From positions 186,001 to 250,000 of the forward strand of contig NZ_JAEDAL010000001.1 of assembly GCF_016093295.1 (NCBI RefSeq): DNA of 64,000 nt. Reading direction: 5' to 3'. This DNA is from Inhella gelatinilytica. GTDB lineage: Bacteria; Pseudomonadota; Gammaproteobacteria; Burkholderiales; Burkholderiaceae_C. Shown piece by piece: positions 36,791 to 45,304 of this stretch. The notes under the pieces are model-generated. The model made no database searches and had not been told where the DNA came from. It was given only the letters and a program-made list of their open reading frames with translations. The position numbers and the translations under genes were made by a program. How positions within the stretch are numbered: the stretch's first letter is position 1; every line of letters begins with the position of its first letter.

Positions 36791-37543
36791 ATGGTTTCAG
36801 GGTTCGGGTTGGCGGTCGCCTTGGGCACCCTGCTGTTGGGCACGCCGCTGAACGCCCAAGCGGCGGATGCGTGGCGCGTGGGCAGTTTTGAAGACCAGCA
36901 AGCGGCCGGGCCTTTTCATCGCATCGTCAGCGAAGCCTACGCCCGCATCGGCCTAAAGGCCCATTTCGAGCCTGTGCCTTTGCTGCGGGGGGAGAGTTTG
37001 CTGGGCTCGGGCGACTTGGATGCCGTGCTGGCCCGCACCGAACAGTCCGCCGCCAAACTGCCGTTTGCCCTGAAGGTCGGCGTACCGTTGAGGCTGGTGG
37101 AGTACGTGGCGGTACGCCAACCCCCGTGCGCCCCGCGCCTGGAACTGGCCGAGCTGGCGCGGCTGCGCGTCACGCTGCAGCGCGGCAGCGGCGCCTTGGA
37201 GGCCGCGCTGCCCGCCGGCCCCAAGGTGCCCGCGCTCGACCCCCATGAAGCGCTGCGCTATGTGCAGGGCGGCATGGCGGACCTGGCCGCCCTGCCTTTG
37301 ACCCCGGCCATGCGCACGGCCGTGGAACGAGAGGGGTTTTGCACGGTGGCCGAACCGTTGCTGGTGGTGCCGTTTTTCCACCTCATTCACACCCGGCATG
37401 CCGCCTGGCTCCCGCGTCTGGATTCGGCGCTCAAAGACTTGGAGCGTTCGGGGTTCACGGCCCGGGTGTGGCAAGACGCCGAGCGCGACTACGCGGGGTG
37501 GCAGCTCAAGCTGAACCGGCCGGGGGCCAGCAGCAAACCCTGA
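36791..37543 (+). CDS. Orphan periplasmic substrate-binding protein
   Basis: 250 residues with a signal peptide (MVSGFGLAVALGTLLLGTPL, cleaved near AQAAD). Lobe 1 shows WRVGSFEDQQAAGPFHRIVS and YARIGLKAHFEPVPLLRGES. A GSGDLDAVLARTEQ segment precedes the hinge, and lobe 2 has LRVTLQRGSGALEAALPAG and LRYVQGGMADLAALPLTPAM. It is the same class as the genes at 18746, 29125 and 41936 but is not close in sequence. No permease or ATPase adjoins it. A GAGGAG ribosome site supports the start. Ligand unknown. Confidence 0.78.
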   Translation: MVSGFGLAVALGTLLLGTPLNAQAADAWRVGSFEDQQAAGPFHRIVSEAYARIGLKAHFEPVPLLRGESLLGSGDLDAVLARTEQSAAKLPFALKVGVPLRLVEYVAVRQPPCAPRLELAELARLRVTLQRGSGALEAALPAGPKVPALDPHEALRYVQGGMADLAALPLTPAMRTAVEREGFCTVAEPLLVVPFFHLIHTRHAAWLPRLDSALKDLERSGFTARVWQDAERDYAGWQLKLNRPGASSKP

Positions 37544-37553
37544 CCGGCCCGGT

Positions 37554-38339
37554 TCAGGCGAAGTGATAGCCCGTTTGGGGCAGCCCCATAAACGGGCCGC
37601 GCCAGCTGACTTGGCCCGCATCGTCCCCGGCTGCACCGGCCATCACCATGAGGGGGAGCAGGTGCTCTTCCCGTGGGTGGCAATGCCGCGCAAACGGGGC
37701 CTGGGACCACGCCACCAACCGGGCCTCCCGCTCTGGCGCGGGTGCAGTGACCGCCGCGCTGAGCCACGCATCAAACTGCTCCGCCGCCTCGCGGGAAGAC
37801 GGCTGAAAGCCTCGTAAGTTGTGAAAACTGTCGCCACTGCCCACCAGGAACACGCCTTCATCGCGTAGCGGGGCCAAGGCTCGACCCAGGCGAATGTGCA
37901 GGTAAGGGTCCAGCCCCGCGATCAAGGACAGTTGCACGACCGGAACCGCCGCGTCAGGGTAGGTGAACTTCAGGGGCACAAAGGTGCCATGGTCATAGCC
38001 CCGCAGCGGGTCCTCGGCGGTATTGAACCCGGCCCGATTGAGCAGGACGCCCACGCGGGCCGCCAACGCGGGGTCGCCCGGCGCGGGCCAGCGCAGCCGG
38101 TAGGCCTCGGGCGGAAAGCCCCCATAGTCAAACAGCAGCGCTGGCTGCGCCGCGCTCATCACCGTCGGTACCGGGGCCTCCCAGTGGGCCGATATCACCA
38201 GCACCGCCTTGGGCGGACAAGGGGGGAGCGCGCGGAGCGACTGCCAGTACGCAATCCAGCCAGCCACCTCGGCGGGCGGTAGCCCCATCTCGACATGGCC
38301 CACGGGTCCACCCGCGTGGGGAACATAGGCAACGGGCAT
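37554..38339 (-). CDS. Extradiol ring-cleavage dioxygenase (LigB/DODA/YgiD-like)
   Basis: 261 residues from the ATG at 38337-38339. The class III extradiol dioxygenase pattern is visible: VAYVPHAGGPVGHVEMG at the N-terminus (first His ligands), KAVLVISAHWEAPVPTVM (third His), GYDHGTFVPLKFTYPDAAVPVVQLSL, and SGDSFHNLRGF. These bind non-haem Fe(II) and cleave catechols such as protocatechuate or DOPA. The small family-like DOPA 4,5-dioxygenase at 27624 is unrelated in fold. It is convergent with the binding-protein gene (10 bases), so the two mRNAs end almost together. Confidence 0.92.
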   Translation of the reverse strand: MPVAYVPHAGGPVGHVEMGLPPAEVAGWIAYWQSLRALPPCPPKAVLVISAHWEAPVPTVMSAAQPALLFDYGGFPPEAYRLRWPAPGDPALAARVGVLLNRAGFNTAEDPLRGYDHGTFVPLKFTYPDAAVPVVQLSLIAGLDPYLHIRLGRALAPLRDEGVFLVGSGDSFHNLRGFQPSSREAAEQFDAWLSAAVTAPAPEREARLVAWSQAPFARHCHPREEHLLPLMVMAGAAGDDAGQVSWRGPFMGLPQTGYHFA

Positions 38340-38545
38340 GCGAGGGTTCACCTTCGTCTCCAACCGTCCATGAATCGTTCGGAGAGGAGATTGTGAAGGC
38401 CGCCCGGGCGGCGGCAAACCACCCGCCGGTCGTGGCTCAGCCGCCTGACGGCGCGGCTCGTCGCATCGGGGTCGCCCGAGCGCGACGGCCTCTGCACAGT
38501 GCAGGCCTTCGCAACTGAACCCGCACCCCAACGAGGGCGCCCGAC

Positions 38546-39028
38546 ATGAATCCGACTCCCCCTGTGCTGCGCCGCCTGTTTCAAATCGCGGCCCTGATCA
38601 CCACCACCGGGCTGGCTCCAGCCCAGGCCAACAGCGCCTGTGAAAGCGCCGAATTTCGTGCGGCGGCCGAGCGCCTGTTGGCGCAAGTGGACGCCCGGTG
38701 GCAAGCCCGCGACCCGGCCGGCATGGCCGCCCTGTACCACCCCCAAGGGCAGTTGCGCATTCAGCCCGGTGGCGTGGTGGCCGACGGTCAAGCCGGCGTG
38801 GCGCGCCTGTTCACCCAGCTTTTCCCCACCCTGAGCCCAGAAGACGATCACCTGCTGAGCCTGCTGCGCGTGACCCCCGTAGGGGGGCTGTGCGCTTTGG
38901 ACACGCGGGCCGTGGTGGGGAGCACCAAGGGTGCCGCCGCTCAGCGTTTCCAAGGTTTCTATCTGGTTGACCCCACGGGCGCCGAGCCCCGCATCCTGGC
39001 GGTCAGCGCCGTGCGCGCCACCCCCTGA
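38546..39028 (+). CDS. Secreted NTF2-like / SgcJ-type domain protein
   Basis: 160 residues. The signal segment (FQIAALITTTGLAPAQANS) is followed by a domain of the SgcJ/EcaC/DUF4440 (NTF2-like) type: AAAERLLAQVDARWQARDPA, GMAALYHPQGQLRIQPGGVV and then the strands LCALDTRAVVGSTKGAAAQR and FQGFYLVDPTGAEPRILAVS. No catalytic assignment is possible. Divergent from the dioxygenase gene and convergent with the flavin oxidoreductase gene (13-base gap). Confidence 0.7.
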   Translation: MNPTPPVLRRLFQIAALITTTGLAPAQANSACESAEFRAAAERLLAQVDARWQARDPAGMAALYHPQGQLRIQPGGVVADGQAGVARLFTQLFPTLSPEDDHLLSLLRVTPVGGLCALDTRAVVGSTKGAAAQRFQGFYLVDPTGAEPRILAVSAVRATP

Positions 39029-39041
39029 GCCTCAGCAAGCC

Positions 39042-40298
39042 TCACAGGCGCGGCGCCTCGGCGGCGTCGGTCGCCCGCCACCCCCGGTAGCGCTGGGCCT
39101 GGCGCTTGCCCTGCCAGCGGTCACACACCAAGGTGAACCAGGGCGACAAGCGGGCCTTGGGCCGCCACCCCGCGGCCAAGCGGTGCATTTGCCGGCGCAC
39201 CATGGCCATGGTGGTGAGGCTGACCAAGGCCTTGTTGCGCCAGGGCACGATGGGCAGCGGCGGCACGGTCAGGTCCCCGCGGGCCCAGCGGGCAGGCAGC
39301 TGGGGGTCCATGGCCAGCGCCGTGGCCAAGCCCACGGCGGCGATGCCGCTGTCCACGACCTGCTGCGCCACCTCGCGGCGGCGCACGCCCCCGGTGGTCA
39401 TTACCGGCATCTGCGCAACGGCCGCCAAGTCTTTGGCGAATTCCAGGAAATAGGCTTCGCGTGCCAGGGTTCGCCCATCGGCCGTGCGGCCTTGCATGGC
39501 CGGGCTCTCGTAGCTGCCACCACTGAGTTCCAAGAGGTCAATGGATTCGGCGTTCAAGAGCCCCACCACCGCCTGCGCATCGGCCTCGCTAAAGCCCCCG
39601 CGTTGAAAGTCGGCCGAATTGAGCTTGACCCCGACGGCGAACCCGGGCCGAACCGCCGCGCGTACGGCGCGGACCACCTCCAGCAGCAATCGGGCGCGGT
39701 TCTCGATGGCGCCCCCATAGGCATCGCTTCGCTGGTTCGCGAGGGGCGAGAGGAATTGCGAGATCAAGTAGCCGTGGGCGGCGTGGATCTGCACCCCATC
39801 AAAGCCCGCCGCCTCGGCTTGCGCGGCAGTCTGCGCAAACTGTTGAACGATGACTTGAATCTGCGCCACATCCAGCGCCTTGGGCTGCGCAAAGAGCTTG
39901 CTGTGTTGCCCCAGTTTGAGTGGCACCTCCGACGGCGCCCACCCCGGGTTGCCCAGCGCCGCCATCACTTGGCGCCCGGGGTGGCTGATTTGCATCCACA
40001 CCCGCGCGCCTTGGCTGTGGGCGGCGTCTGCCCAGGCCTTGAATGGCGCCAGCGGCGTCCCGGCTTGAAGCACCACCCCGCCGGGTGTGGTCATGGCATC
40101 GGCGGCCACCATCACGTTGCCGGTGATTTGCAAACCCACGCCCCCCTCGGCCCACGTGCGGTAGAGACGGTGCATGCCCTGGCCCGGCAACTGACCGTCC
40201 TGAGCGAGCGACTCTTCCATCGCGGCCTTGACGAGGCGGTTCTTCAGGGTTTGACCGTTGGGCAGGATCAGGGGCGAAAAAAGGTCGACGGCGGGCAT
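39042..40298 (-). CDS. NADH:flavin oxidoreductase (old yellow enzyme family)
   Basis: 418 residues, an FMN TIM-barrel ene-reductase. LFSPLILPNGQTLKNRLVKAAMEESL opens the barrel. QISHPGRQV and GFDGVQIHAAHGYLISQFLSPLANQRSDAYGGAIENRARLLLEVVRAV (shown in part: HAAHGYLISQFLSP) carry the substrate-binding His pair and the FMN site. ELSGGSYESPAM and VMTTGGVRR follow. The C-terminal 60 residues are an extra basic tail. It reduces activated C=C bonds of enones or electrophiles. The divergently placed MerR-type gene is the natural regulator. Confidence 0.92.
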   Translation of the reverse strand: MPAVDLFSPLILPNGQTLKNRLVKAAMEESLAQDGQLPGQGMHRLYRTWAEGGVGLQITGNVMVAADAMTTPGGVVLQAGTPLAPFKAWADAAHSQGARVWMQISHPGRQVMAALGNPGWAPSEVPLKLGQHSKLFAQPKALDVAQIQVIVQQFAQTAAQAEAAGFDGVQIHAAHGYLISQFLSPLANQRSDAYGGAIENRARLLLEVVRAVRAAVRPGFAVGVKLNSADFQRGGFSEADAQAVVGLLNAESIDLLELSGGSYESPAMQGRTADGRTLAREAYFLEFAKDLAAVAQMPVMTTGGVRRREVAQQVVDSGIAAVGLATALAMDPQLPARWARGDLTVPPLPIVPWRNKALVSLTTMAMVRRQMHRLAAGWRPKARLSPWFTLVCDRWQGKRQAQRYRGWRATDAAEAPRL

Positions 40299-40346
40299 GG
40301 AAAAGGGCTCCGGTTGAACACAGGCGCAAGCGTAAGATTCAAGTCA

Positions 40347-40361
40347 ACTTGAAGGTCAAGT
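40347..40361. promoter_or_regulatory. MerR-type operator between the flavin oxidoreductase and MerR genes
   Basis: ACTTGA-AGG-TCAAGT, a perfect 6-bp inverted repeat with a 3-base centre, lies in the 80-base divergent gap, 17 bases before the regulator's ATG. MerR proteins bind such dyads inside overlong promoter spacers. Confidence 0.65.
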
Positions 40362-40378
40362 GTTTTTGGAGCCCAGCC

Positions 40379-40804
40379 ATGCGAATTGGTGAATTGGCGG
40401 CAACATTGGGCATCAAGCCCTCGGCGATTCGCTTTTATGAGGCCAGCGGCCTGCTTCCGGCCAGCCCTCGCGGCGCCAATGGGTACCGCGATTACGACGC
40501 CGCAGCGCTCAAGCGCCTGCAGGTGTTGCAGCTGGCGCAGCGCCTGGGCTTCACGCTGGACAGCTTGCGCAGCCTCTTCCAAGCCTGGGACGGCGAACAG
40601 GCCCCGAGCCAAGCCAAGGCGCAGATCCTGGCCCAACTGGAGCAGCGGCGCGCCGAGATTGCGGCCATGCGCCAGCAACTCGATGAGCAAGACGCCGAGC
40701 TCACGCGGCTGATGACGGAGTGCGCGAGCCAATGGGAACAAGGCCGCTGCGTGGAGTTGCCGCTCGCACCCGCGCAGCCCAAACGCAGTCGCCGATTGGC
40801 CTGA
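40379..40804 (+). CDS. MerR family transcriptional regulator
   Basis: 141 residues from the ATG at 40379. The N-terminal winged helix-turn-helix is clear (MRIGELAATLGIKPSAIRFY, then YRDYDAAALKRLQVLQLAQRLGFTLD). A long coiled coil follows (AKAQILAQLEQRRAEIAAMR). Only two Cys occur, in the C-terminal part (TECASQWEQGRC), a possible redox or metal/electrophile sensor pair like those of SoxR or NmlR types; that is inference. The likely target is the divergent old-yellow-enzyme gene through the dyad at 40347. Confidence 0.93.
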   Translation: MRIGELAATLGIKPSAIRFYEASGLLPASPRGANGYRDYDAAALKRLQVLQLAQRLGFTLDSLRSLFQAWDGEQAPSQAKAQILAQLEQRRAEIAAMRQQLDEQDAELTRLMTECASQWEQGRCVELPLAPAQPKRSRRLA

Positions 40805-40850
40805 CGCCGCTATGGCCCCGTTACAACGGGGTCACCCCGCCCGCAGCCAC

Positions 40851-40944
40851 GCCCTCAAAAATGCACTTGAGGGCACCGTAAGGCGCGACGGTCGCAGGGC
40901 AGGCGACAAGCGCGGGCTGCCACCCTAAGGTGCGCGGCTTGTCG
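40851..40944 (+). promoter_or_regulatory. Two hairpins in the leader of the secreted protein at 40964
   Basis: GCCCTCAA / TTGAGGGC (40851-40858, 40867-40874) is a perfect 8-bp stem. CGACAAGC / GCTTGTCG (40904-40911, 40937-40944) is a second one with a 25-base loop, followed by TGTTTTC. The latter ends 19 bases before the ATG, so it could work as an attenuator or simply as the MerR gene's terminator. Confidence 0.4.
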
Positions 40945-40963
40945 TGTTTTCAAGTTGCCACCC

Positions 40964-41854
40964 ATGTCACTCTTGCGTCCCTTCCGACCCGTCCGGCTCG
41001 CCGCCGCCAGCGCTTTGGCTCTGGGCCTCGCCCTGCCCGCTCTTGCCGCCACCTCGTCCTTGGACGCCTACAACCGCCAAGGCCCAGCGCCAACGCAACA
41101 GGTGGTGCACTACGTGAAGTCCAACCTGGACGGCAGCAAGCGGTCCGTGCTCTCGCTTTACTTTCCCGCACCGCTGGAGGTGGAAGTGCTGAAGGCCGAG
41201 GCGGATGGGCGCTACCTGGCCCTGGTGCGCGCACGCCTGGACCCGCAAACGCTGAGCGAGGCCTGGATGCGCTCCTACAACCACCTGGAGCGCGGGCCGG
41301 GGCAGGAGCGCCTGCAGATGCAGATGGACGCCGAGCCCGGCGCCGCGCGGCGCATCGCCCAAGTGGCGGGCACGCAGATGCCGGTCACGGCCAGCCACCT
41401 GCCAGCCCACGTCTACAACTTTGACCTCAGCGGCCTGAACCTCACCCTGCCACTGCTGAAGAACCCGCGCGCGGACTTTCAGGTCGGCCTCGTGGACCCG
41501 GACTTCGCCTTCCTGCGCCAGCACTTCAAGCCCAACGCCGGCACGCTCGACGGCGGCTTCAAGGACAAGGGCCTGGCGCGGTTCCGCTATGTGGGCGACG
41601 AGACGCTCGACGACGAGGTGGCCGTGCACCGCTACGAAGTGAGCGGGCCGGCGTTCGGCGGTCAAACCGGCTGGCTCTGGGTCAACGCCCAAGACCGGCT
41701 GATCGAACGCTTCGAGCACCCGGTGCCGGACAACCCGGACTGGAGCAGTTTCAAACTGCAGCGCCTCTCCAGCCGGCCGCTGGACGCCGCGGGCTGGGCC
41801 ACCTTCAAGGAGGCCACCGTGCGTCGCGCCATGGGCTTGCGCGAGGCAGAGTGA
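40964..41854 (+). CDS. Secreted protein of unknown function
   Basis: 296 residues from the ATG at 40964 with a signal peptide (RLAAASALALGLALPALAAT). The mature part alternates strands and has no Cys: QQVVHYVKSNLDGSKRSVLS then YFPAPLEVEVLKAEADGRYL, HVYNFDLSGLNLTLPLLKNP, and FRYVGDETLDDEVAVHRYEV. The beta-rich pattern suggests a periplasmic lipid- or ligand-binding sandwich. I do not recognise the family. A hairpin-rich 160-base leader separates it from the MerR gene, and a binding-protein gene follows in the same direction (81-base gap). Confidence 0.65.
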   Translation: MSLLRPFRPVRLAAASALALGLALPALAATSSLDAYNRQGPAPTQQVVHYVKSNLDGSKRSVLSLYFPAPLEVEVLKAEADGRYLALVRARLDPQTLSEAWMRSYNHLERGPGQERLQMQMDAEPGAARRIAQVAGTQMPVTASHLPAHVYNFDLSGLNLTLPLLKNPRADFQVGLVDPDFAFLRQHFKPNAGTLDGGFKDKGLARFRYVGDETLDDEVAVHRYEVSGPAFGGQTGWLWVNAQDRLIERFEHPVPDNPDWSSFKLQRLSSRPLDAAGWATFKEATVRRAMGLREAE

Positions 41855-41935
41855 GGCGCACGCGGTTCAGGTGTAGCCCCATGGCTTTGCTGCCAAGATC
41901 GTCGTACAAACGACAGTCTTTATTGCCCCCTCGCC

Positions 41936-42766
41936 ATGCCTGCCTTCGTCGCCTTGCTCACCATGCTGTGGCTGCTGCTTGCCCCGGCGGCTCGGGCGGG
42001 ATGTTCCCGGGAGATCTATGTGCCCGTCTCGCCCCTGGGGCTGATGGTGACGGTGCACAAAGGGCAACCCGGAGGGGCCTTTGTCGAGGTGCTGCAAGAG
42101 GCCGGCCGCGCGACTGGCTGCCGCTTTCGCTTTGAGCCCATGCCCCGGGCGCGGCAGGAAATGCTGTTTCTGGCACGTCGCTCGGACCTGATGCTGCCGG
42201 CCCAGCGCACCGACCGGCGCGACCCCTTTGGTCAGCACGTGGCCATGTTGCAGGTGCGCCCCACCCTGGTGGCACTGCGTCCCCTGTCGACCCACGTGAT
42301 CAACACGACCACGCTGCTCCACGACAGCACGCTGCGGGTGGCGGTGCTGCGCGGGGTGGACAACGGGCCCGCCTACCGCGAACTGTTGACCCAGCTGCGC
42401 CAGCGCGAACGTTTGGTGGTGGAAGCCGATACCGTCGGCGTGTTGCGGGCCCTGCGCGAAGGGCTGGCCGATGCGGCTTTGATGAACCCGGTCATCTTGC
42501 AAGGCCACTTGCTGCAAGCGGAACAGACCGACTTGCGGGAGCTGGCCACCCATTTGAGCGCACGCGCGCTGCCGGAGCTCGACTGGGGCACGACGGGCTT
42601 TTATTTGGCGTTGGACCCCCTGCCGCCGAGCGACCGCCAGTTGCTGGCCGCCACCTTGTCGGCGCCGACGGTTCGTGCCCGCCTGTGGCGGCAACTGCGG
42701 GAACGCTACCCCGGTCCCTTGCTGGACGCAGGCTATCGGCCACTCCCGGAGTCACCCGGCCCCTGA
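41936..42766 (+). CDS. Orphan periplasmic substrate-binding protein
   Basis: 276 residues. The signal peptide is MPAFVALLTMLWLLLAPAAR, cleaved near ARAG. The mature part follows the family 3 binding layout: REIYVPVSPLGLMVTVH, GGAFVEVLQEAGRATGCRFRFEPMP (first lobe), RSDLMLPAQRTDRR, then LRVAVLRGVDNGPAYRELLT and RALREGLADAALMNPVILQG in the second lobe. It is the fourth of the four orphan binding-protein genes here. A small hairpin (GTCGT-ACAA-ACGAC) lies before it. No transporter genes adjoin; its downstream neighbour is convergent. Confidence 0.78.
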   Translation: MPAFVALLTMLWLLLAPAARAGCSREIYVPVSPLGLMVTVHKGQPGGAFVEVLQEAGRATGCRFRFEPMPRARQEMLFLARRSDLMLPAQRTDRRDPFGQHVAMLQVRPTLVALRPLSTHVINTTTLLHDSTLRVAVLRGVDNGPAYRELLTQLRQRERLVVEADTVGVLRALREGLADAALMNPVILQGHLLQAEQTDLRELATHLSARALPELDWGTTGFYLALDPLPPSDRQLLAATLSAPTVRARLWRQLRERYPGPLLDAGYRPLPESPGP

Positions 42767-42785
42767 AGTCAGCACGGCCCCCGAC

Positions 42786-42810
42786 CGACGCCCCAGCAAC
42801 TCGGGCGTCG
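42786..42810. terminator. Inverted repeat between convergent genes
   Basis: CGACGCCC and GGGCGTCG form an 8-bp perfect stem with a 9-base loop, between the binding-protein and HD-GYP-like genes. There is no T-run on either side, so its terminator role is uncertain. Confidence 0.35.
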
Positions 42811-42846
42811 CGGCCTCAGCGCAGGGACATTCGGGCGCCGTCAGCT

Positions 42847-43962
42847 TCATTCAATCAGCCCGTACACCCGCTCTGGGGGCAGGCGGGCAACCAACACCCG
42901 GTCGGGCTCCAACGCTTTGACGGCAAACTCGGGCTGCGCGGTGTCGCGCTTCGCCGAGGCCTGGACCGGCATGCCCCGCTTGTCGGTCAGCGTGGCCACG
43001 AGGGGCGCCTGCGGGTTCGGCCCCCGTCGCACCACCACCCCGCGCTCGCCGTTCGCCAACACCACCACCTCGCCCGGCGGCAGTGGGCCCAGCTCGCGGA
43101 TGAGCGCCGCCACCAAGGGACTGTTGGGGTACTCCCCGTAGGCTTGGCGCTCGGCCTCCCGCAAATCCAGAGCCGGCCGAGACTCCCGCCGACTGATCTT
43201 GGCCAGGAACACATCGACCAAGCGGACCAACTGCGCGTCTTCGCTGACCTCCACCAAACCCCGCGGGTAGCCTTTACCGTCCACATGCTCGTGGTGCTCG
43301 GCGACGGCCCGCAGCCACACCTCGTCGGTGACCCCCGCGCGCTTGAGTCGCTCCACTGCGGCGTCGGGGTGCAGGCGCAGCTCGTCTCGCTGCTCTTGCG
43401 TCAGCCGACCGTAAACGGCAAAACGCCCCTGCAACTCCAGGCACGCCAGGTTCATGGTGAGCGCGGCCATCATGACCGAGCGTTGGCGCTCGGGCGTCCA
43501 CTGCATGCGGGCCGACAGCAGCGCGGTCAGCGCCGCGCAGTAGATCGAATGGGTGAGCCCGTACATGCGCAGGTGGTGCGACTCCTGGCGCAGCATCAGA
43601 AAAATGGCGACATCCGGCGCTTGCGTCACCGCGGCGCAAACCGCGTCGCCCAACTCGGTGACCTGCTGCTGGAATTCATCGGCGGACAAGGGCTCTCGAG
43701 CCAACGCATCCAGAGCCCAATAGCACCGGCCCCACCGGGCAAAAAGCGTTGGACGCTGTGGCTCCACCTTCCGCCCCGCCGCCAATTGCTTGATTTCTTG
43801 CACGTCGGCGTGGATGCCCCGCGCAAGCAAGGCTTCCAATTGGCGCTCGTTGCCAATCACCTGCGCCGCCGCCAGCAACAAATGCCCGTGCTCGTCGCGA
43901 ACATTGAACGGCAAGGGCTGCCCCACCTTGATTTGACTGGCGACCAGTTTGAGCAATTGCAC
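42847..43962 (-). CDS. Degenerate HD-GYP domain protein
   Basis: 371 residues. An N-terminal DUF3391-like part (MQLLKLVASQIKVGQPLPFN) leads into an HD-GYP domain that keeps VAEHHEHVDGKGYPRGL (the GYP-type signature), but the canonical HD dyad is absent: the place usually reading HDIGK is AALTMNLACLELQG, and the upstream His is in YGLTHSIYCAAL. Metal binding and hence c-di-GMP hydrolysis are probably lost or altered, so it may be a binding or partner protein. The C-terminal part (GPLPPGEVVVLANGERGVVV) resembles the beta-rich tail of the same group. It stands alone between two unrelated genes. Confidence 0.8.
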   Translation of the reverse strand: MQLLKLVASQIKVGQPLPFNVRDEHGHLLLAAAQVIGNERQLEALLARGIHADVQEIKQLAAGRKVEPQRPTLFARWGRCYWALDALAREPLSADEFQQQVTELGDAVCAAVTQAPDVAIFLMLRQESHHLRMYGLTHSIYCAALTALLSARMQWTPERQRSVMMAALTMNLACLELQGRFAVYGRLTQEQRDELRLHPDAAVERLKRAGVTDEVWLRAVAEHHEHVDGKGYPRGLVEVSEDAQLVRLVDVFLAKISRRESRPALDLREAERQAYGEYPNSPLVAALIRELGPLPPGEVVVLANGERGVVVRRGPNPQAPLVATLTDKRGMPVQASAKRDTAQPEFAVKALEPDRVLVARLPPERVYGLIE

Positions 43963-44095
43963 CGCAACCCCTTGAGACGGCCCCCCCCGCCTACGCGCAT
44001 TGAGACCCCGCTGGCGCGTTCTGTCAAGTTGGGCCGCGGTGGTCCAGGCCAGCCCTGCTGCGGCGAAGAGCGGACAGCGAGCAATGAGGAGCCGT

Positions 44096-45220
44096 TCAGG
44101 GGCCCTCGGAGCCCCCCCGCTTCGCGGCTGAGCGACGCTCCCACCGGAAGGCGTGCGCGGGCGCCCCCAGCTCGCGTGGCTTGCGGCTCAAAAAGCGCTG
44201 TGCGTCGGGGTCATCCAAAAGGTGTGCCGCCAAGAACTGCCGCACATAGAGCGCCACCCAGCCCAGCGCCTGCCGCACCTCCTCGCGGCTGTATTCGTCG
44301 TAGGCGGCGTCGGAAGCCTCACGCAACCGACGCGACACAAAGTCGGCGTGCTGCAAGGGGAACGCGATCAATTGATCGACTGCGGCGTGCTCCGCCGCGT
44401 TCAGCAAGCTGAAGCGGGTATCAATACCCGCCCGGTTGATCTGCGCAATCGTGTCGGGTGACCGGGACACATAGAGCCAGGGCGCGCGAAAGCGCTTCAC
44501 TTCAATCAAGCGGGTCAGGGCCGGCTCGCGGGTTCCGTCCAGGCTGATCAGGGCGCGAACGCCGGAGTCCCGTTCCCCTGCAAACAAAATGGTCATGCCA
44601 CCCCAACTCCAGCCCATCAGGGCGAGTCGATCCCCATCCGCGTTGGGCAGGGTGCGGGCCCGTTGAATCAGGGCTTGGAGGTCGGCCACCTGGGGCTCCA
44701 CGCTCGCCAGCGTCTCGTCAACGTCTTTGCCGTCGGTCCCCAGGCCCACGCTGGAAAGCACCACCCAGCCGTGGCTGGCCAGGTATTCAAAAAGGTCCGC
44801 GTTTTCATCCGCGGGCCCACCGACGCCCGGCGCATACACCACCACCGGGAACCGGCCCGGCGCCGCTGGAGCATCGCGCGTGGCGCGCATGTCCGCCCCC
44901 AGAACGGCCGCAGCGGCAGGGCCCAGGCGCCGGGTGAGCTGCTCCGCCTGCTGGGCCCGAAGCGCCCGCATGTCGTCATCCGACCGGTCGATGCGCAACG
45001 CCGTCAGCCGGGTGGCCAGATAGTCGGCATACCGCAGCGGCTGTCCAGGCGCTGCGGCCGGGTACCAGATGAGGACTTGCGCGGGCCGCGCGCCGTTTGC
45101 TTGCTGGAAGCGTTGGAACCCCACGGCGTGGGGTCCGTGGGGTTGGGGGATCAAGGGGGCCGCGTGGGCCCCGGGGGCAGCGCAGATGAGCGCCAACCAC
45201 AGCAGGAAGGAAATCAGCAT
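44096..45220 (-). CDS. Secreted alpha/beta hydrolase (dienelactone-hydrolase/PAF-acetylhydrolase-like)
   Basis: 374 residues from the ATG at 45218-45220, chosen because a signal peptide (LISFLLWLALICAAPGAHAA) starts there. The oxyanion region is FPVVVYAPGVGG and the nucleophile elbow LALMGWSWGGMTILFAGERD (GxSxGG with the catalytic Ser). The Asp and His cannot be fixed, but LISLDGTREPA and LQHADFV are candidates. The layout fits esterase/lipase-like hydrolases of the PAF-acetylhydrolase group. Substrate unknown. Co-directional with the GGDEF gene upstream (84-base gap). Confidence 0.82.
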   Translation of the reverse strand: MLISFLLWLALICAAPGAHAAPLIPQPHGPHAVGFQRFQQANGARPAQVLIWYPAAAPGQPLRYADYLATRLTALRIDRSDDDMRALRAQQAEQLTRRLGPAAAAVLGADMRATRDAPAAPGRFPVVVYAPGVGGPADENADLFEYLASHGWVVLSSVGLGTDGKDVDETLASVEPQVADLQALIQRARTLPNADGDRLALMGWSWGGMTILFAGERDSGVRALISLDGTREPALTRLIEVKRFRAPWLYVSRSPDTIAQINRAGIDTRFSLLNAAEHAAVDQLIAFPLQHADFVSRRLREASDAAYDEYSREEVRQALGWVALYVRQFLAAHLLDDPDAQRFLSRKPRELGAPAHAFRWERRSAAKRGGSEGP

Positions 45221-45304
45221 GACCGCATTCTCAGCAATCACGGGCCCCCGGTCGGATGACGTCCAGGGCATGATGGGCCGCAGCCTCACGCGCCGGCGCA
45301 GGGA

